Source: Eustoma russellianum (lineage: Eukaryota; Streptophyta; Magnoliopsida; Gentianales; Gentianaceae). From it: DNA of 64,000 nucleotides. Shown piece after piece: positions 1 through 12,432 of the stretch; position 1 is the stretch's first letter, and each line of letters opens with the position of its first letter. Location of the stretch: the NCBI GenBank assembly GCA_036186865.1, contig AP025057.1, forward strand, positions 28,888,731 to 28,952,730, read 5' to 3'. The position numbers were made by a program, and so were the translations under genes. The notes beneath the pieces were generated by a model, which was not told the origin of the DNA, did not search any database, and saw only the letters and a program-made list of their open reading frames with translations.

Positions 1-2246
1 GGTCCATATTAATTGGTAGTCGGTTAGATCTCTATTGAACCAACAAGTCGTAATTGGTCTCTAGCACGACATTACGACTACCCAATTAATACGAGTATAG
101 TCCAACTAGCCTAACAATAGCACATGCATTAACCCCTTTGTCACACGATATCTAGTTTGAACATAAGTCATGGTCAGCGTCATACGTATATTGTTCAAAC
201 ATATGATTACTCGATCTCTAAATAGACTGATAAAACAAATGATATTGATTACACTACCAATTCTTCTGAGCACGGCCATGCATTTCACAGTCTCACTTAT
301 CGAAGGGCCCAAGGATATCTCTCTCAAAAGAGAGGCACAAATTCTATCTCGTCTGTTCAATATCATCTACATAATTTCCATCATACTTAATCATAACCTT
401 TATTATTATCTAGTTACGGATAACGTTTGATCATGTCAAAATATAATAGTCCTTCTGTTGGAAACTATGACAATCTCAAGTCTAAGGATTTAAAACATGA
501 CTGTCATGAGATTTACTTATGACGCTAATCCATGTAGTAATCTCATGATGGGTCTATCCAATACATTGTTCTCTAACAAGTATCTACAAGATTGATTTGT
601 ATCACTATACACATAATCATCTCATGATTATCAAATCAATACAACTGGTTATAAATTATTTTATCTCTATAACAATAATGAACCAGGGACATATATCATA
701 ATTGTGTAACGTACTAACCAACAATAATGATAATAAAACCTCTTTATTAATAATTAATGTAAAACATAAACATCCAAATCATGGCTTAGGGCACATATAC
801 TAACATCTATGTCATGTTATGAAAGTCATGTTTTTAAAAGAAAGTTAAGGACACGTAACGAACCTATCAACGAGACAAAAGATTCCAAGACATACTATAT
901 TTTCTACGTTATGATAATGTCGTGTACGATATGTTGGCGGCCGGGATGACACCAGGACCGAGGTGGTTGGTTTCATGGGCATATGTTATGTTTTGGTATG
1001 TTTATATTTATAAGCCGAGTGTAACACCTGGGTTGGACCTAGGGATCTCGGGCATCACGGTCACCATTAGTGATATGTACATATGACGTAATACATATGC
1101 TGGATCAAAGGAAGTCATATTTGTATATGTGACTGCATGAGTTATCATTTCGTACATCGTTTCATATCGTTCTTACATAGAGATGGCCATCATATATTTA
1201 TGCCATGTTTTGCACGTTAAAAAAAGTTCATATCATGCATCTTTAAAGATCATATTTTATGAAGCTTTCTAGTTCATGTTTCCAAGTTCATGATTAAAGA
1301 TGACAATTAACCTCATAATAAAATAATATTAAGCTCTTGAGGAGTAAATAAGAAGATGATTACGTCATAAAAGATATTTAAGAAAATATGGAAACTTTGA
1401 CGTTAGTATAGGTCATGAATTCATAAGCTAAGAATGGACATGTTTCGGTGAAACTTTTATGGGTATAGGTAGAATAGACGTTTTGCTCCTTAAGTGATGA
1501 TATTATAAATGTCTTGTATTTATTGATTTGCTTGTTATATATAAATGTGTGTGATGCTAATTATTTTTAAAATTTGAGACATGTATTTTAATTATGCTTT
1601 TATTTATGTTTTTCCTATCATGTCTCATCTTGATTGATCCGACGTGGCGGATCCAAAGGTTGGACTTGCTAGGTGATTTATTTATCGCCTAACCGTTGTA
1701 TTTACAAAAACTTGCAGAGGACAGGACTTATGAGGTTGAGTACATCGAGGACGAGCCTAGAGGAGAGTACTCGTGACCAAGCGATGTAGGACTCATGATG
1801 ATGTCTGATTTCACTTTCGATGTTTTGTATTATGGACTTTTGGATTTCTTTGGACTATTGTGTACTTAATTTCAGATAATGTCAGATGTCTGATCCTGTT
1901 ATGTTTAAGTTTTTTATGCTTCCGTTATACCGAACCATATCTCGCATGAGATGTGTTCATGAACGGTATCGATGCCTGATACTTCTCGTAGTAGAGTACA
2001 GTGGGTGAACCCTTTTGTAGACATAGTCCGAGACGGGATTCTACAAGGTAGTTGGGTTTCAACTAAGATTAGCTATTTTTTGGAGCATAAACCATAAAAA
2101 TTCTCCAATCGCAAGTCATCTTCCGGTAACTGAATATGTGAGCATTTCTAGAAGCTTTGGATAAAACTTATAATAAAATCAAATTTTAATATTTTGTGAA
2201 ACAACTAGCAACGGTTTAGTTGAAAAATGTGGTTAAATCGTTTAGT
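1..2246. other. Gene-free AT-rich DNA, probably old retroelement debris
   Basis: No exon, long ORF or RNA gene can be supported here. Overlapping short ORFs at 106-430 lie on opposite strands and resemble nothing I recognise. The stretch around 740-825 ends in a sequence about a 'gggcacatatactaaca' string that reminds me of the ends of plant copia LTRs, and 900-2090 has a mixed composition with scattered GC-richer blocks. I could find neither a second LTR nor a target duplication, so this is a guess about origin only. Confidence 0.3.
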
Positions 2247-2307
2247 TAATAACCCAACATATTATGCATATATAGATATATGTGTGTAGACATGTACACA
2301 TATACGC

Positions 2308-2352
<45 letters not shown>

Positions 2353-2368
2353 ACATGTTGGGTTATTA
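2247..2368. repeat. 14-bp inverted repeat around a TA microsatellite
   Basis: The arm 2247-2260 (core aataacccaacat) is repeated in inverse orientation at 2355-2368. The ~94 bp between the arms is mostly TA and TATG dinucleotide repeat. It could fold as a hairpin and may be a very small terminal-inverted-repeat element, but no clear target duplication was found. Confidence 0.45.
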
Positions 2369-2641
2369 TTTAATTAATAATTTAGTTGTGGGTTTATATT
2401 GAATCAGACATGCTATTAAAGAATCCAAATAAAAAACGATTATTAAATTAAAATTGGATTATGGATATTTTTATATAGTATAGACCCTTAAAATGCATAT
2501 ATTTAAAGTTTATTTTTGGCTATTTTGATAGGCAATATCAAAAATTATAAATAGAAGAGTTTGGTACCCAAAATACGCATCTTTTTTTTCTATGTTCTCA
2601 TTGACAGTAAGAATAAGAGTTTTCAAATGAGAGTTTTTAAT

Positions 2642-2932
2642 TAGGGTTGTTCAACGAACCGAACAGTTTGCGAACTATTCGGATTCAGTTCGTGTTCGGT
2701 TCATATTCGTTCGGTAATGGTTGGTAAATGACCCGAATTCGAACAACTATTTGGGTTTGTTTACTAAAACAAGTGTAATTATTCGCGAACTGTTCGGCTC
2801 GTTTAAACAGTTAAAGGGTTATCGAGCCAAACTCGAACCAATTTTAAAGACCGAGCCAAACAGTTTGTTTAGCTAACGAATCTGAATTCGAAAACCTAAT
2901 ATTCGCATCGGCCCGATTCGTTAACATCCCTA
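2642..2932. mobile_element. hAT-like MITE, copy 1
   Basis: A 291-bp non-coding element begins TAGGGTTGTT and ends AACATCCCTA, giving imperfect terminal inverted repeats of the form TAGGG(T/A)TGTT. It is rich in cgaac/gttcg motifs. The flanks tttttaat (2634-2641) and tttttaac (2933-2940) form an 8-bp target duplication with one mismatch, the size hAT transposases make. Two more copies lie at 23006-23304 and 30327-30615 (the third inverted). It carries no transposase, so it must have been moved in trans. Confidence 0.8.
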
Positions 2933-3794
2933 TTTTTAACATATTTTAGAAGATCTACTCCACACCATTAATAATCACAAGAAGGACACCTAGAAATACA
3001 TGTCTGTTTCGATTTAATTTATTACTCAGATGTTTTTGATCAGGTCATTTTTTTTATGATAGCTGTCACAATTAAGTTCCAAAATAACATGTAGATATTG
3101 ATGACGTCATTTCACAAATCAGCACCCATGCTTGCAATTTTCAGATGAGTCATTCATGTAAAAGAAAGAATTCGTTTTTGATAGGTTTCAACTTTTATTA
3201 TTATTATCGTTCATCGTCCAAATCAGTACAGAAATATTCATATGCCACGACTTCACCTTTGGCTTCCTACTAGTAATTCAATAAAATATATAAGGTAGTT
3301 GTTTCACCACGGAAATTAGAAAGACTTTATTTTCTTGGGGAAATATAATATCTCATCCTTGTATAACCTATGTATTTTATCTCAATGTGGACAGTGTGAG
3401 ACTATATTCTCAATAACGTGACATATGAATTGAAATTTATGAAATACATACCGTGGTGTTATATAAAATGAGATAGTTTCAAATTTTTAAATATTATTGT
3501 CGAAGATGCTTCAGCCAAATGTTTAACCAGATCTTATCCACTTTTAACGCACATATAAAATGATGTCATTTGAATTGAGAACTATAAATCTATCACATAT
3601 AGCATGATTTTATATATTAAGTTAAAAGATGATATAATGTCCTGCTATCCTCCTTCTAAAACATATATTGACTTTAATTTTTTAATATAAATTATTTTAT
3701 AGAAAATCAAATATGACTTATTTTTTAATCTAATCATCACCTGTCAAAGTCTATAGATCTGTTCACACAGTTGGCTTACGTGATATTTTAGCAT
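2933..3794. other. Intergenic, no feature seen
   Basis: AT-rich sequence between two miniature elements. I see no ORF with family resemblance, RNA gene or repeated unit here. Confidence 0.5.
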
Positions 3795-3804
3795 CTTTTA
3801 TCAG

Positions 3805-3967
3805 GGTGGGGATCTCCTCACCCCCTTTATGACCACGCGACACGTGGCAGCAAGAGGGGGTGGTGAGGCTAGATGAGGGTCACCTGCATCTAGCCTCACC
3901 ACCCCCTCTTGCTGCCACGTGTCGCGCGGTCACGCGTCACCGCGCCGCGATGAGGGGATCCTATCCC
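3805..3967. mobile_element. Hairpin miniature element with 10-bp target duplication (Mutator-like), copy 1
   Basis: A GC-rich 163-bp element that is almost entirely palindromic. The arm 3831-3875 pairs with 3887-3931 with a single mismatch over 45 nt, around an 11-nt loop (3876-3886). The outer ends (GGGGATCTCCTCA at the left, TGAGGGGATCC at the right) are imperfect inverted repeats. The 10-bp direct repeat cttttatcag flanks it at 3795-3804 and 3968-3977. A 9-11 bp duplication is typical of Mutator-like transposons, so I assign it there by inference. A second copy, split by a retrotransposon, lies at 24840-30022. Confidence 0.75.
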
Positions 3968-3977
3968 CTTTTATCAG

Positions 3978-4560
3978 AGTGGACTTTTTCATCTGATAGA
4001 AAGTTTGGTGCATCGTCGCGTGCCAGTTTTTTTGTATGCGATAAAGGAGTACTGTTTGTCTAAGTAATTGAATTAACTTGGGTAAAATGTTATAAGTATG
4101 TCTTACATATATAGACACATATCTATACACACACACACACATTCATAAACATATATATATATATATATATATTTATTTATTTATAATTGTAATATAATTA
4201 CTCACCCTCATCCCACGCCACGGGAGGGTGGGGGGAGTTTCTGAGATGCTATGGTTACAAGCCAAAAAGAAAAATGAAATTGTGGGATAGTTCTGAAAAT
4301 TTTATGTTTTAATAGCTTGATCATATGAGAAACACATAATTGTGAAGACACTTAAGTGATGCAATTGATTCTTTTGTTAAAACAACCAAGATAGGCCACA
4401 CCACCAAGAAAATTAACTTTAGTTCAAAGATAAAGGTCAACCTCATCCACAGAACTTGGTTCATGTTATGCTTTTGGAACAAATACTATCAATACTCTGC
4501 CCTAATAGCAGCAGGATAACCTGATTCATGACATAAAACAGTTATAAAATGGCGTTGTGC
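3978..4560. other. Intergenic, TA/CA microsatellites
   Basis: Contains a (CA)n run near 4129-4141 and a TA run near 4150-4172, then unremarkable AT-rich sequence. It includes whatever 3' UTR the minus-strand prenyltransferase gene has; its poly(A) site was not identified. Confidence 0.5.
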
Positions 4561-4608
4561 CGCATCAGGAGGACAACCAAACTGCCCTTCTCCTTCCGAT
4601 TATTGTAT

Positions 4609-7600
4609 CTATCTTACAAGCGGTATAAGGATGTATTCTGCATAAAACAACTGCAAAAAATAGTGTAGGAGAGAGTTCAGGGGATGCAGGTGGCATGTAA
4701 ACCGAGGTAGCCAAAATGTAGGTAAAATGTCAAATACATGTATAGGTTAAAGTTTATAGAGCCGGGGGTCACTGGAAGCAAACTCTCTATCCCTATGGAT
4801 GAAGGTATTGTTTGTCTGCCTCTCACCCTCCCCAGACCCTAGCGATGGCTTTTCCTGTCATTGGGATATAATGGATATGATTGTTGTTGCTAGACAAATG
4901 GTGCCATTTCTCTTAGAAAAAATGCCAACAGGCACTGTAATATGGTTTTCTTTTGTTATTATTTCATGACAATTCTTTTTCTGGATAGAGACAGAAGTAG
5001 CTCAGAAAGAGAGTAAGCTAAGAAAGACATGAACCCTATTCCGTGTGGGTGCTGATCAATCTACCATGTCTAAAGTTAAATTCTATTTTTCTTGAACCCT
5101 TTTTGCAAGAAATTTACATCTCATTCGAGGAGAATAAAAGAAAAGCAGCATAAATAACCATGGAAGACCATAATTGACTACCGACAATCCAAGAGCCCAC
5201 CCCCCCCCCCCAACCCCCCACCACACAGGCATACTTCTAAACCACACACAAGAAAAGAACATATCTTCCTCTACTGCACTGAGCACAAATAAAGGAGTTG
5301 CTATTCATACACAGATGACTGCATTCTCCAAATTTGCATATTGAAAGATGAACATGAGGTTACCTTCCATATGAACATGTAAAAAGCTGTTATGGCTGTT
5401 TTACTCGTCAAGTCAACGGATTTGGCACGAACCCAGAGTAGCGAGGCCAAGAAGATGTGCCCAATAATCTAAATTAAAGAAAACTGTTAGAAAAATATCA
5501 AATCAAAGCTCGAATATTGAATCAAGAATCATCAATGACTTAAGCCGTTTTCTCCTGCATGTCATGTTTTCAGAACAAGAATGTGTCCTAAAAAGTCAAA
5601 ACGCTTGGCAGCTTAGGATCCTATGGGAATTGTCGTAATATACACTGCATATTAAATGCTTACCTTTCCCAACTTATATATGCTTAAAAGAGCAATTCTC
5701 ATCATGTTGCAAGTGTATATACGCAAACAAGGAATCCGTTTTGTATATGAAAATATGTTTTATCTTCTTTACTTTCACCTACATACTTAACACCCAACTG
5801 AAACTAGAAGTTGAGTACAACTCTCCAAATACTTCCAACTCATGGCAACAAAACCATGACGGGGAGCCGGAGAGTCTTGAATGAGAGATCACTTCCTGCG
5901 AGTGGCAAGGATACTCTTGGCACCAAATAGCTTCATCAGAAGCTTAAACAAAGGACTCAGGCCTAGAATACGTCACTACAATCTACAATACAAGGATTTA
6001 AACTGGCCTGGTGGTAAAGCCACTCGCTTCGTGGTGTCAACCAAGGATTCAAACCCTATCATCCCATCTGCTGGTGCATGTGTATGAAAAATTTAAAAAA
6101 TAATGCCCCAGAAAGAGTTTGACATTTTAGCGTGCTAAATTGCGATCAAACACAGAAGTTTTTTTTTTTGTTTGTTTAGAGTAGCGTTAATTTTTATATA
6201 ATGTTAAATTACCATCACATCTAGAAGCTTAAGCTTTTCTTTTTTAATGAACATCTAGAAGCTTAAGCTGTTACGGAGAAAAAGTAAATTTTACACTTAA
6301 AATACTGCTTAGGAGCTCTTTATCATGTTCGCCAGATCGAAAGTTTCTAACAAATGCATGTCAACGCAAAGACCAAGAGTCCCCAATCCAATAAGTGATA
6401 AGGAGCCAAGGAAATATCTTACAGTGATGCATTTGCTCCAGGTATTAGAAGATGCTGCTCCGACTAAAATTGCAACCCCATAAGCCATTTGTAAGAGAGA
6501 AATACAAGTCCAAAACACCTAGAAGAATAAAATCAGTATGGCCAAAGAAACACATATTACTCTATAAGCGAGTGCTCAATCTTCAGTTAAGATGAGTGCA
6601 AAACCAACCTTCTTTTGGCCCAGTCGAACAGTGAAAGAACGAATGCCAAAGATCTTGTCACCAACAATATCAGGAATGTCCTACAAGAATTAAACTATGG
6701 ATTTATCTTTAACTCACTTCCATTGAATAAATCTAAGATGAGCAAGAAAGGAGCTGATATTTGGTAGCAGTGAAACTCTAGTTATTTTCAGCAAGCCGCA
6801 TCATATGCAACAATAGGACAGTCTTTAAGTTCAAGAACCCATCCTGAGATTTTAATAGACTCCGGATCATTTAGCAGTTCTGTACCAAGAGAATACTTGA
6901 CCACGAATCTAGATAAAACATTTTTCTTCTTTCATTCACTTGCATTTTTATGAGCAGAAAGAGTGACCTTCCTTCTGATAAGAACAAAAGGAATTTCATA
7001 CTATATGATAGCATATCAAACTTCATGAAATATTACTTCTACACTAGCGACATGAAGGTCAATGCCATTAAACGTAATTCTTTTACCCAGGACTCAAATA
7101 ACAGGTGGTAAATTTAACAAGACTGAATTTGCTACATGAGAAAAGAATTCCTATGAGACCGACTGTACGGGCCAACAAACCCATGTTAAATTTCAATCAC
7201 CATGCTAAAGAAAAGAGATTGAAAAGTACATGAAACTAGATTGATTAAGTTTACGCTAACAGACACAAATTTAAACAGATGCAGGAAAAATGATTGGCAA
7301 ACATCATAGTGTCTGCTGGTAAGAGCATCGCTCTATTAAGTGAACAAGAAAAATACATACCTTGAATAATGCTATAACTACAGAAAAGAAGCTCATGAAC
7401 GCTGTTGCAAAAACTACAGGCTTTGAAAGGATAAGTGGCCTTCTAAACACATAGTTCTGAAAGAGGAAAGTCAAAAAGATTATGTCAAGGAAAAGCACTA
7501 GATATCATCAGCATATCATTCACATGTATGATGACCAGAAAAACAAATCCTCCCAGTCCTCCAACTATCGCAATCATAATGAGGCTGAACCTTGTGAACT

Positions 7601-10600
7601 GTGGCAGAGGCAGCACAAAATGTGCATATTAAAACATTGCGCACATTATGACACCAAAACATGTGGTTAATACACACCAGACACTTGGTTCATGAACACC
7701 ATTTCTGTGTACCCAAAAAAAAAAGTATTCGACCTAAAAATCATCATAATTTAGTATCACTACTAGACCAAAATAAGCAACCTTGGCAGATTATTCTTCA
7801 TTGTATATCATAAAAGCTATTCCATAGGCTAAAATAAAAAACAAAAACAGGTTTAGGGAAACTAAGCCATACCTGAATATGCCAATAAAAAGCTATCTGT
7901 ACAATCAATGCTCGCACGGCAAAGATGCAAAGTGCAGCAATGAACGCAAATCTCTTCCATCTGAATACTGGTAGCTGCAAACGGCAAACAATTTTTTTTT
8001 CTTTTTTTTTGTAAGTTCGAGGATATGGAAAACAAAATTGACTAATCAATGAGTGCTAAATCTGGCATATCCTTTATATGTTTAGTCATGTAATACATTC
8101 GTTGCCATGAGCAACCCCGTTGAAAGAAGTGAAGTACTTTCAAGCAGAAGGCCTCTCATCGAAGTGTTAATCTTCTTGCAAATCATCTCATGTTAATGCA
8201 TTAAAGCCAGTACATAACTTATGCAGGAGACAAATAAGATGCAGTGGTTAAATCTCCAACTTAAGTACTGTACTTGCAATTGTTTGACTGTGAGAGGAGT
8301 TATCAGGATAGAACTTAATGAACTATAAACCAGATATCTTTGCTGGTCTCCGGCATCTCACTCATTGCAGGAGCAAAGGCAAACAACCAAGAGAAAAAGT
8401 GGAGACTGTATCAGTTGTATGGGGTTTTTTTTGATCTTCTATTTTTTCCTTTTTTTTTGGCGGGGCTGGTCGGGGCCTCGGGGGGAGCTGAGGGTGGAAA
8501 AAGGGCTCCTTATCTCTGGAAGCCAATTTTACAAACGTCTCATTTTATGTAGTACGCATGATAATAACAAAATACTGAATCGAAGGGGCAACGCACATTA
8601 AACTTCAGGCAAAAGGTTCTGAAGGCTAGAATTCAACCTAAGCACATAACTTTGACTGCATTACAGTTTACACAATAGTGAATAATATGGTCATTGTGCC
8701 AAGGCAGTCGCGTGGTGCAGTTGACAGGTAAATTGCTGCAATTCAGTCCATGTTGTCACCATAATATCATGTATACATGTGTCAAGAAAAAGCTTAATGG
8801 ACGTTAAGGGAACAGAGGCTTGTTGACATGTCAGTTCAACACAAGGCCACTACAGTCAGCACCGGAGTATCTCAGAGAAGAGAATATGTGGAACTCACCC
8901 TTTCTCCCATGAGTAGATAATAATTCAGATTCGTGAACCCATAAAGTCAGCCAAAAAGAGCTCACTGAATGTGAAAATATTACAAATTTCTGACATAATA
9001 TGACAATTAGGCAAAAACGGATTGCAGAACATAAAAAGTTGGGCACGCGTTTCATTATCAGGAACAGAATTTTCTTAAAAAGAATAAAAAAAATTGGGTC
9101 TCTATTCCATGATCAACTAATAAATTCGGATACATGAAAAGACGAACTCACATTGACTGAGTATGCAGTTCCAAGCAAAAAACTGATAAAGAGAGCCCAA
9201 AAAAGAGGCCACGAACCTATGATCCATCCAAGCCAAAAACTCTGTAGATGAAGGCCAAAAAGTTTCAATGTTAGTCTAAGATGTTGCACTAGTCATGGCT
9301 TCTTCTGTTTTTGGTATAATGATTTTGTTCTGTTAGCATAAGAAGAAAAACCATGGTAACTCCATAAGATATCATCTGATGCAAGAATTATCATCATACA
9401 TGAAAAGATAGGCATTTAGCATTTCAGTCTTTTCACATCATCTATGAAGTACTGCTAGCTACTTGCACGTTTGGTGAGGCCAAAGGAGTACAAGTGAATA
9501 GTGTAGCTAGCAGCATTCTGGGAGGAAGATTGACCACTGTTGAATTAGAAAGGAGAGGTAGCTAAAGGTAAGAGCTTGTGGGTATTTAGATAATCCTGAA
9601 TAGAGATTGGCATGAGTAAGGATGTTACACATAAATTTGGACGAATTCAGGAAAAGTGCATTAAAACTGTTATGCAATCATGAAGTGCTCTACAACTTAA
9701 GGACATGCATACAAACTGTTGAACCATAACTCACTTCACTAGTATTCAGCATCAAATGATTTCAGAGCATAGTTGGCACCAAAAGGGTTTTGCAGACTGA
9801 AGTCAGTCTGAGCCCAAGGTAATGGGTGGAACGGCCAAGCTCAAAGCACGACTGGAGCTGGGTGGTAGGTTATTAGCATCTCACATAACAGTTATATTCC
9901 TTATTCTTCAGACATGGAAGGTTCTCTGAGCAGTTATTGTCAATTTTTAAGAATCAGAATACAGCCAAAAGAGATTTAACTAGAGAAAGAGAAAATGGCA
10001 GAGGACAGAACTCAAATTCTGAAGTCCATAAAACAACTCCGGAAAAGATCATGAGAAGCCAACAGTTCAGGTTAGTTTTATATGGACATCATCACGGTCA
10101 GATTTTCATGTCAAGACCCTTGTTCGATTTAAGTGTTAGAGTTGATCTGTACTGGTTGTTTCCTTTTCTGTTATGTTTCATGCATAGTTAAACATCCTAT
10201 ATGTCTATGGTGGTAAGGAGTGTGGTTGACTTGTAGTTTCAGTGGTACATAGATTGTCACTGTCTCTATGACTATGTTCATGGTCTATCTCATTCTGAGT
10301 TGATTCTGATTTCTCTTAGACCCTGGAACCCACCAAGGTTGGGCGGAACTAGCAATTATCCTGATATTTCTTTCCTTTAATCTAATCTGTCTACTCTTTG
10401 TGCTGAAGTTTCGGCCATCACCTTGGCGGAAAGTTTCTACTGCTTTAAAGCAGCAGATGAATGCAGGTCAAACTGATGGGGCTGTGTAATATGAAAAGAA
10501 AAAACAGAAAACAAAAGCGTATGAACTAGCCAACTCCATGAATTACTATATGAGCAGACCCATCAAGGGTAAAGATGGTCTCTTTTTAGGATTTGATGAG

Positions 10601-12191
10601 GCAAAAGAAAGAAGTAAAAAAAGTGTGCGACTTGCGAGTACATGTAGGTATTACCATGATGGCAAAGGACGAAATTATAAGCAAACCAGTGTTCACTGAA
10701 TATTCTCCTGACGCCAATGGAAGATATGGCTTGTTAACCTGACAGAAGACCATAAGAGAAGATCACAGCTTAGATGTGCTGCACAGCTTTTCTTGTCCTG
10801 TTTGATGGTTTAAGATCACAGCTTAGATGTGCTGCACAGCTTTTCCTGTCTTGTTTGATGGTTTAAGAAAAGTTGTGCAGCACACATAAGCTGTGATCTT
10901 CATTCTACCCAACAGCGACATGAATGCACAGACTAGTTGCATAGAGCAGCTGATGTATGAATTCAGCCCATTTCACTGAATGATTTCCAATGCATGCTTG
11001 ATTATTCAGTGCAAATCAAATAATCTGATTCTAGCTTGACATTTACCTTGTCAATTTCTATGTCAGACAACTGATTCAGACCAACTATGTAGACATTCAT
11101 CAGGAGGGCAGCAGCAACTGCCTAAGCAAAGGAGAGAAACTGAAATTATGCTCAACGCAAATAAAATTAATACACATAAAATTAACAAATTCACCGCTGG
11201 CTATTGGACAAAAAGTTGAAATTTTTAGGGGACCTCAAGCATCCCCGTGAAGAATAAAGGAGATAAATCTGAGGTCTTCTCAACTGCAAGGAGAGAAATT
11301 GAAATTATGCTCAACGCCTGTTCAGAAGGATTAGAAACTCGTAAGCTAATCTGTTTCCAGAAATCAAAATAAACAACTACAGATTAGTGAGAAACGAAAA
11401 GGAAATGTTATCCTTATTTCATGACATAGTATAACAACTGACTCGAGTAGGAACCTAACCGTTCCTATAATTGTGTGAGGCCTTGAAAATTTATAGAAAG
11501 CATTTAGAGCATCTTGCAGCGACTTCCCGAAGCTCTTTGAGGGTTTAGATTCAAAATGGTGTTCAGATGCTGCATTCACAACAAGCTTGCGATTTCGCTG
11601 TCTATGGAAGGTTACAAGTCCTCCATTTAACCCGCCAATGTGTTTTTGCATCTGTTTTCTACGTATCATTGGCAATGACAAATCTCTCTCTGGATTATGG
11701 AATGATTTGCATCTGAAAACTTGCACTCCTGCGTTTGAACCAAGAAACTCTCAGGAATTTATATTTCATAGAAGATTTTTAGTACAACTTTTAAAAGATA
11801 CTTTTTAAAACGTTAATCATTTAGCATTCTTGATTATGAAGTAGCAGTACAAGCAGCGCCAGGAAAAAAAAAAAGTGAAATGTAATCTGAATCACACGTT
11901 TGAACAAAGAAAGAATATTAATTCAGCATGCATGGTAAAGAAGTTAAATCTTAGCCAACGACAAAGAAACATAAGCAAAAATCATCAAAGAATTTAATTT
12001 AAACTCCATTTCTGCGAAACTGAGGCATGAGTACAAATGGAAGTACAGAAAACATAATGGTAAAAAGCCAATAGATATCATCAGAAACATGAGTGATACA
12101 CACCAGGAATAGGTGAACATAGTTCAGCGATAACAGGAAATGAAAGTGAGGATGGAGCCTTTGCCAAGGACCTGACAAGCAAGGATTCCAT
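4609..12191 (-). CDS. VTE2-1 (HPT1): Homogentisate phytyltransferase-like plastid prenyltransferase, 12 exons
   Basis: UbiA-family membrane enzyme that would condense homogentisate with phytyl diphosphate in the plastid envelope, the committed step of tocopherol synthesis. Exons (minus strand, 5' to 3'): 12191-12104, 11728-11460, 11317-11234, 11121-11047, 10738-10655, 9241-9152, 7974-7873, 7456-7361, 6680-6609, 6518-6423, 5468-5364, 4650-4609. All introns are GT-AG, phases join without breaks, and the product is 400 residues, the usual family length. The start MESLL opens a Ser/basic-rich transit-peptide-like region. The mature part begins near FYKFSRPHTIIGT (~107-119). The first Asp motif is NQLSDIEIDK (163-172). 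The second is KDIPDIVGDK (296-305), where family members I know have Glu at Val302. The C terminus is LFYAEYILIPLVR. Hydrophobic segments lie throughout residues ~120-400. It could instead be a diverged phenolic prenyltransferase of the same ancestry; the VTE2-like N terminus argues for the tocopherol enzyme. Confidence 0.9.
4757..4889 (+). mobile_element. 5'-truncated RTE LINE tail
   Basis: About 133 bp match the reverse complement of the 3' end of the LINE at 56.7-60.0 kb: 'atagagccgg', then a block around 'aaactctctatccct', then 'cctccccagaccctagcga', then 'cattgggatataatggatat', ending in a short (GTT) run. The 3'-anchored truncation and simple-repeat tail are normal for RTE retrotransposition. 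It sits in the last intron of the prenyltransferase gene, in antisense orientation to that gene. No clear target duplication was seen. Confidence 0.7.
5996..6088 (+). mobile_element. Partial tRNA-derived SINE head
   Basis: Sequence tggcctggtgg (near 6004) resembles an RNA polymerase III A box, and gattcaaaccc (near 6046) resembles a B box, spaced ~30 nt apart as in tRNA-derived SINEs. It cannot be a tRNA gene because the arms do not pair into a cloverleaf. It lies in intron 10 of the prenyltransferase gene, antisense to it. Only the head and a short body are visible. Confidence 0.4.
10760..10899. repeat. 53-bp tandem duplication plus inverted third arm, in intron 4
   Basis: A 53-bp unit beginning agatcacagcttagatgtgc occurs at 10760-10812 and again at 10813-10865 with two base changes. 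Immediately after, 10868-10899 is a near-perfect inverse of the first ~32 nt of the unit. The transcript of the prenyltransferase gene would therefore contain a stem in its fourth intron with two alternative partners for one arm. Confidence 0.85.
11126..11158 (-). repeat. Copy of the start of exon 3 placed before exon 4
   Basis: The first ~30 nt of exon 3 of the prenyltransferase gene (11286-11317) are repeated with about three differences at 11126-11158, directly upstream of the exon 4 acceptor. The duplicate now supplies the pyrimidine-rich tract of that splice acceptor. The exon 3 original also contains an internal ttgcag that could act as a cryptic acceptor. Confidence 0.75.
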
Positions 12192-12432
12192 TTTTTTTCT
12201 TAATCAACTAGAACCCAACTCGTATAGTACACCAAAAGTCCGTATGCAGAACACTAGTATCCTCCTAAATCGACTTCGCCACTGCCCTTGGTTCAAAAAC
12301 CCAGCTCAGATAGTTCAGGAAAGTGCACTGATTCATCACTTGTCTCACACAGGCATTTCTACAAACAGGTAGTAATGTCCTGAAGCTGCAGTCTGCGGTC
12401 CACGCCATAGGTTTCCCAGTATTCCTAAACGT

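Noticed and set aside
106..430. Two 86-codon ORFs on opposite strands
   Set aside because: They overlap almost entirely, have no family resemblance, and lie in likely retroelement debris.
5996..6088. A tRNA gene
   Set aside because: Only A- and B-box-like sequences are present; no cloverleaf or acceptor stem can be formed.
6309..6422. Alternative C terminus of the prenyltransferase by reading past exon 10
   Set aside because: A good donor ends exon 10 at 6423, and the conserved last two exons with correct phases were found at 5468-5364 and 4650-4609.
8340..8601. Two overlapping plus-strand ORFs
   Set aside because: They lie in the intron between exons 6 and 7 of the minus-strand prenyltransferase and contain poly(T)/poly(G)-derived residues only.
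8700..8760. Possible further SINE head (gtcgcgtggtgcagttgac)
   Set aside because: The A-box resemblance is weak and no B box or boundaries could be found.
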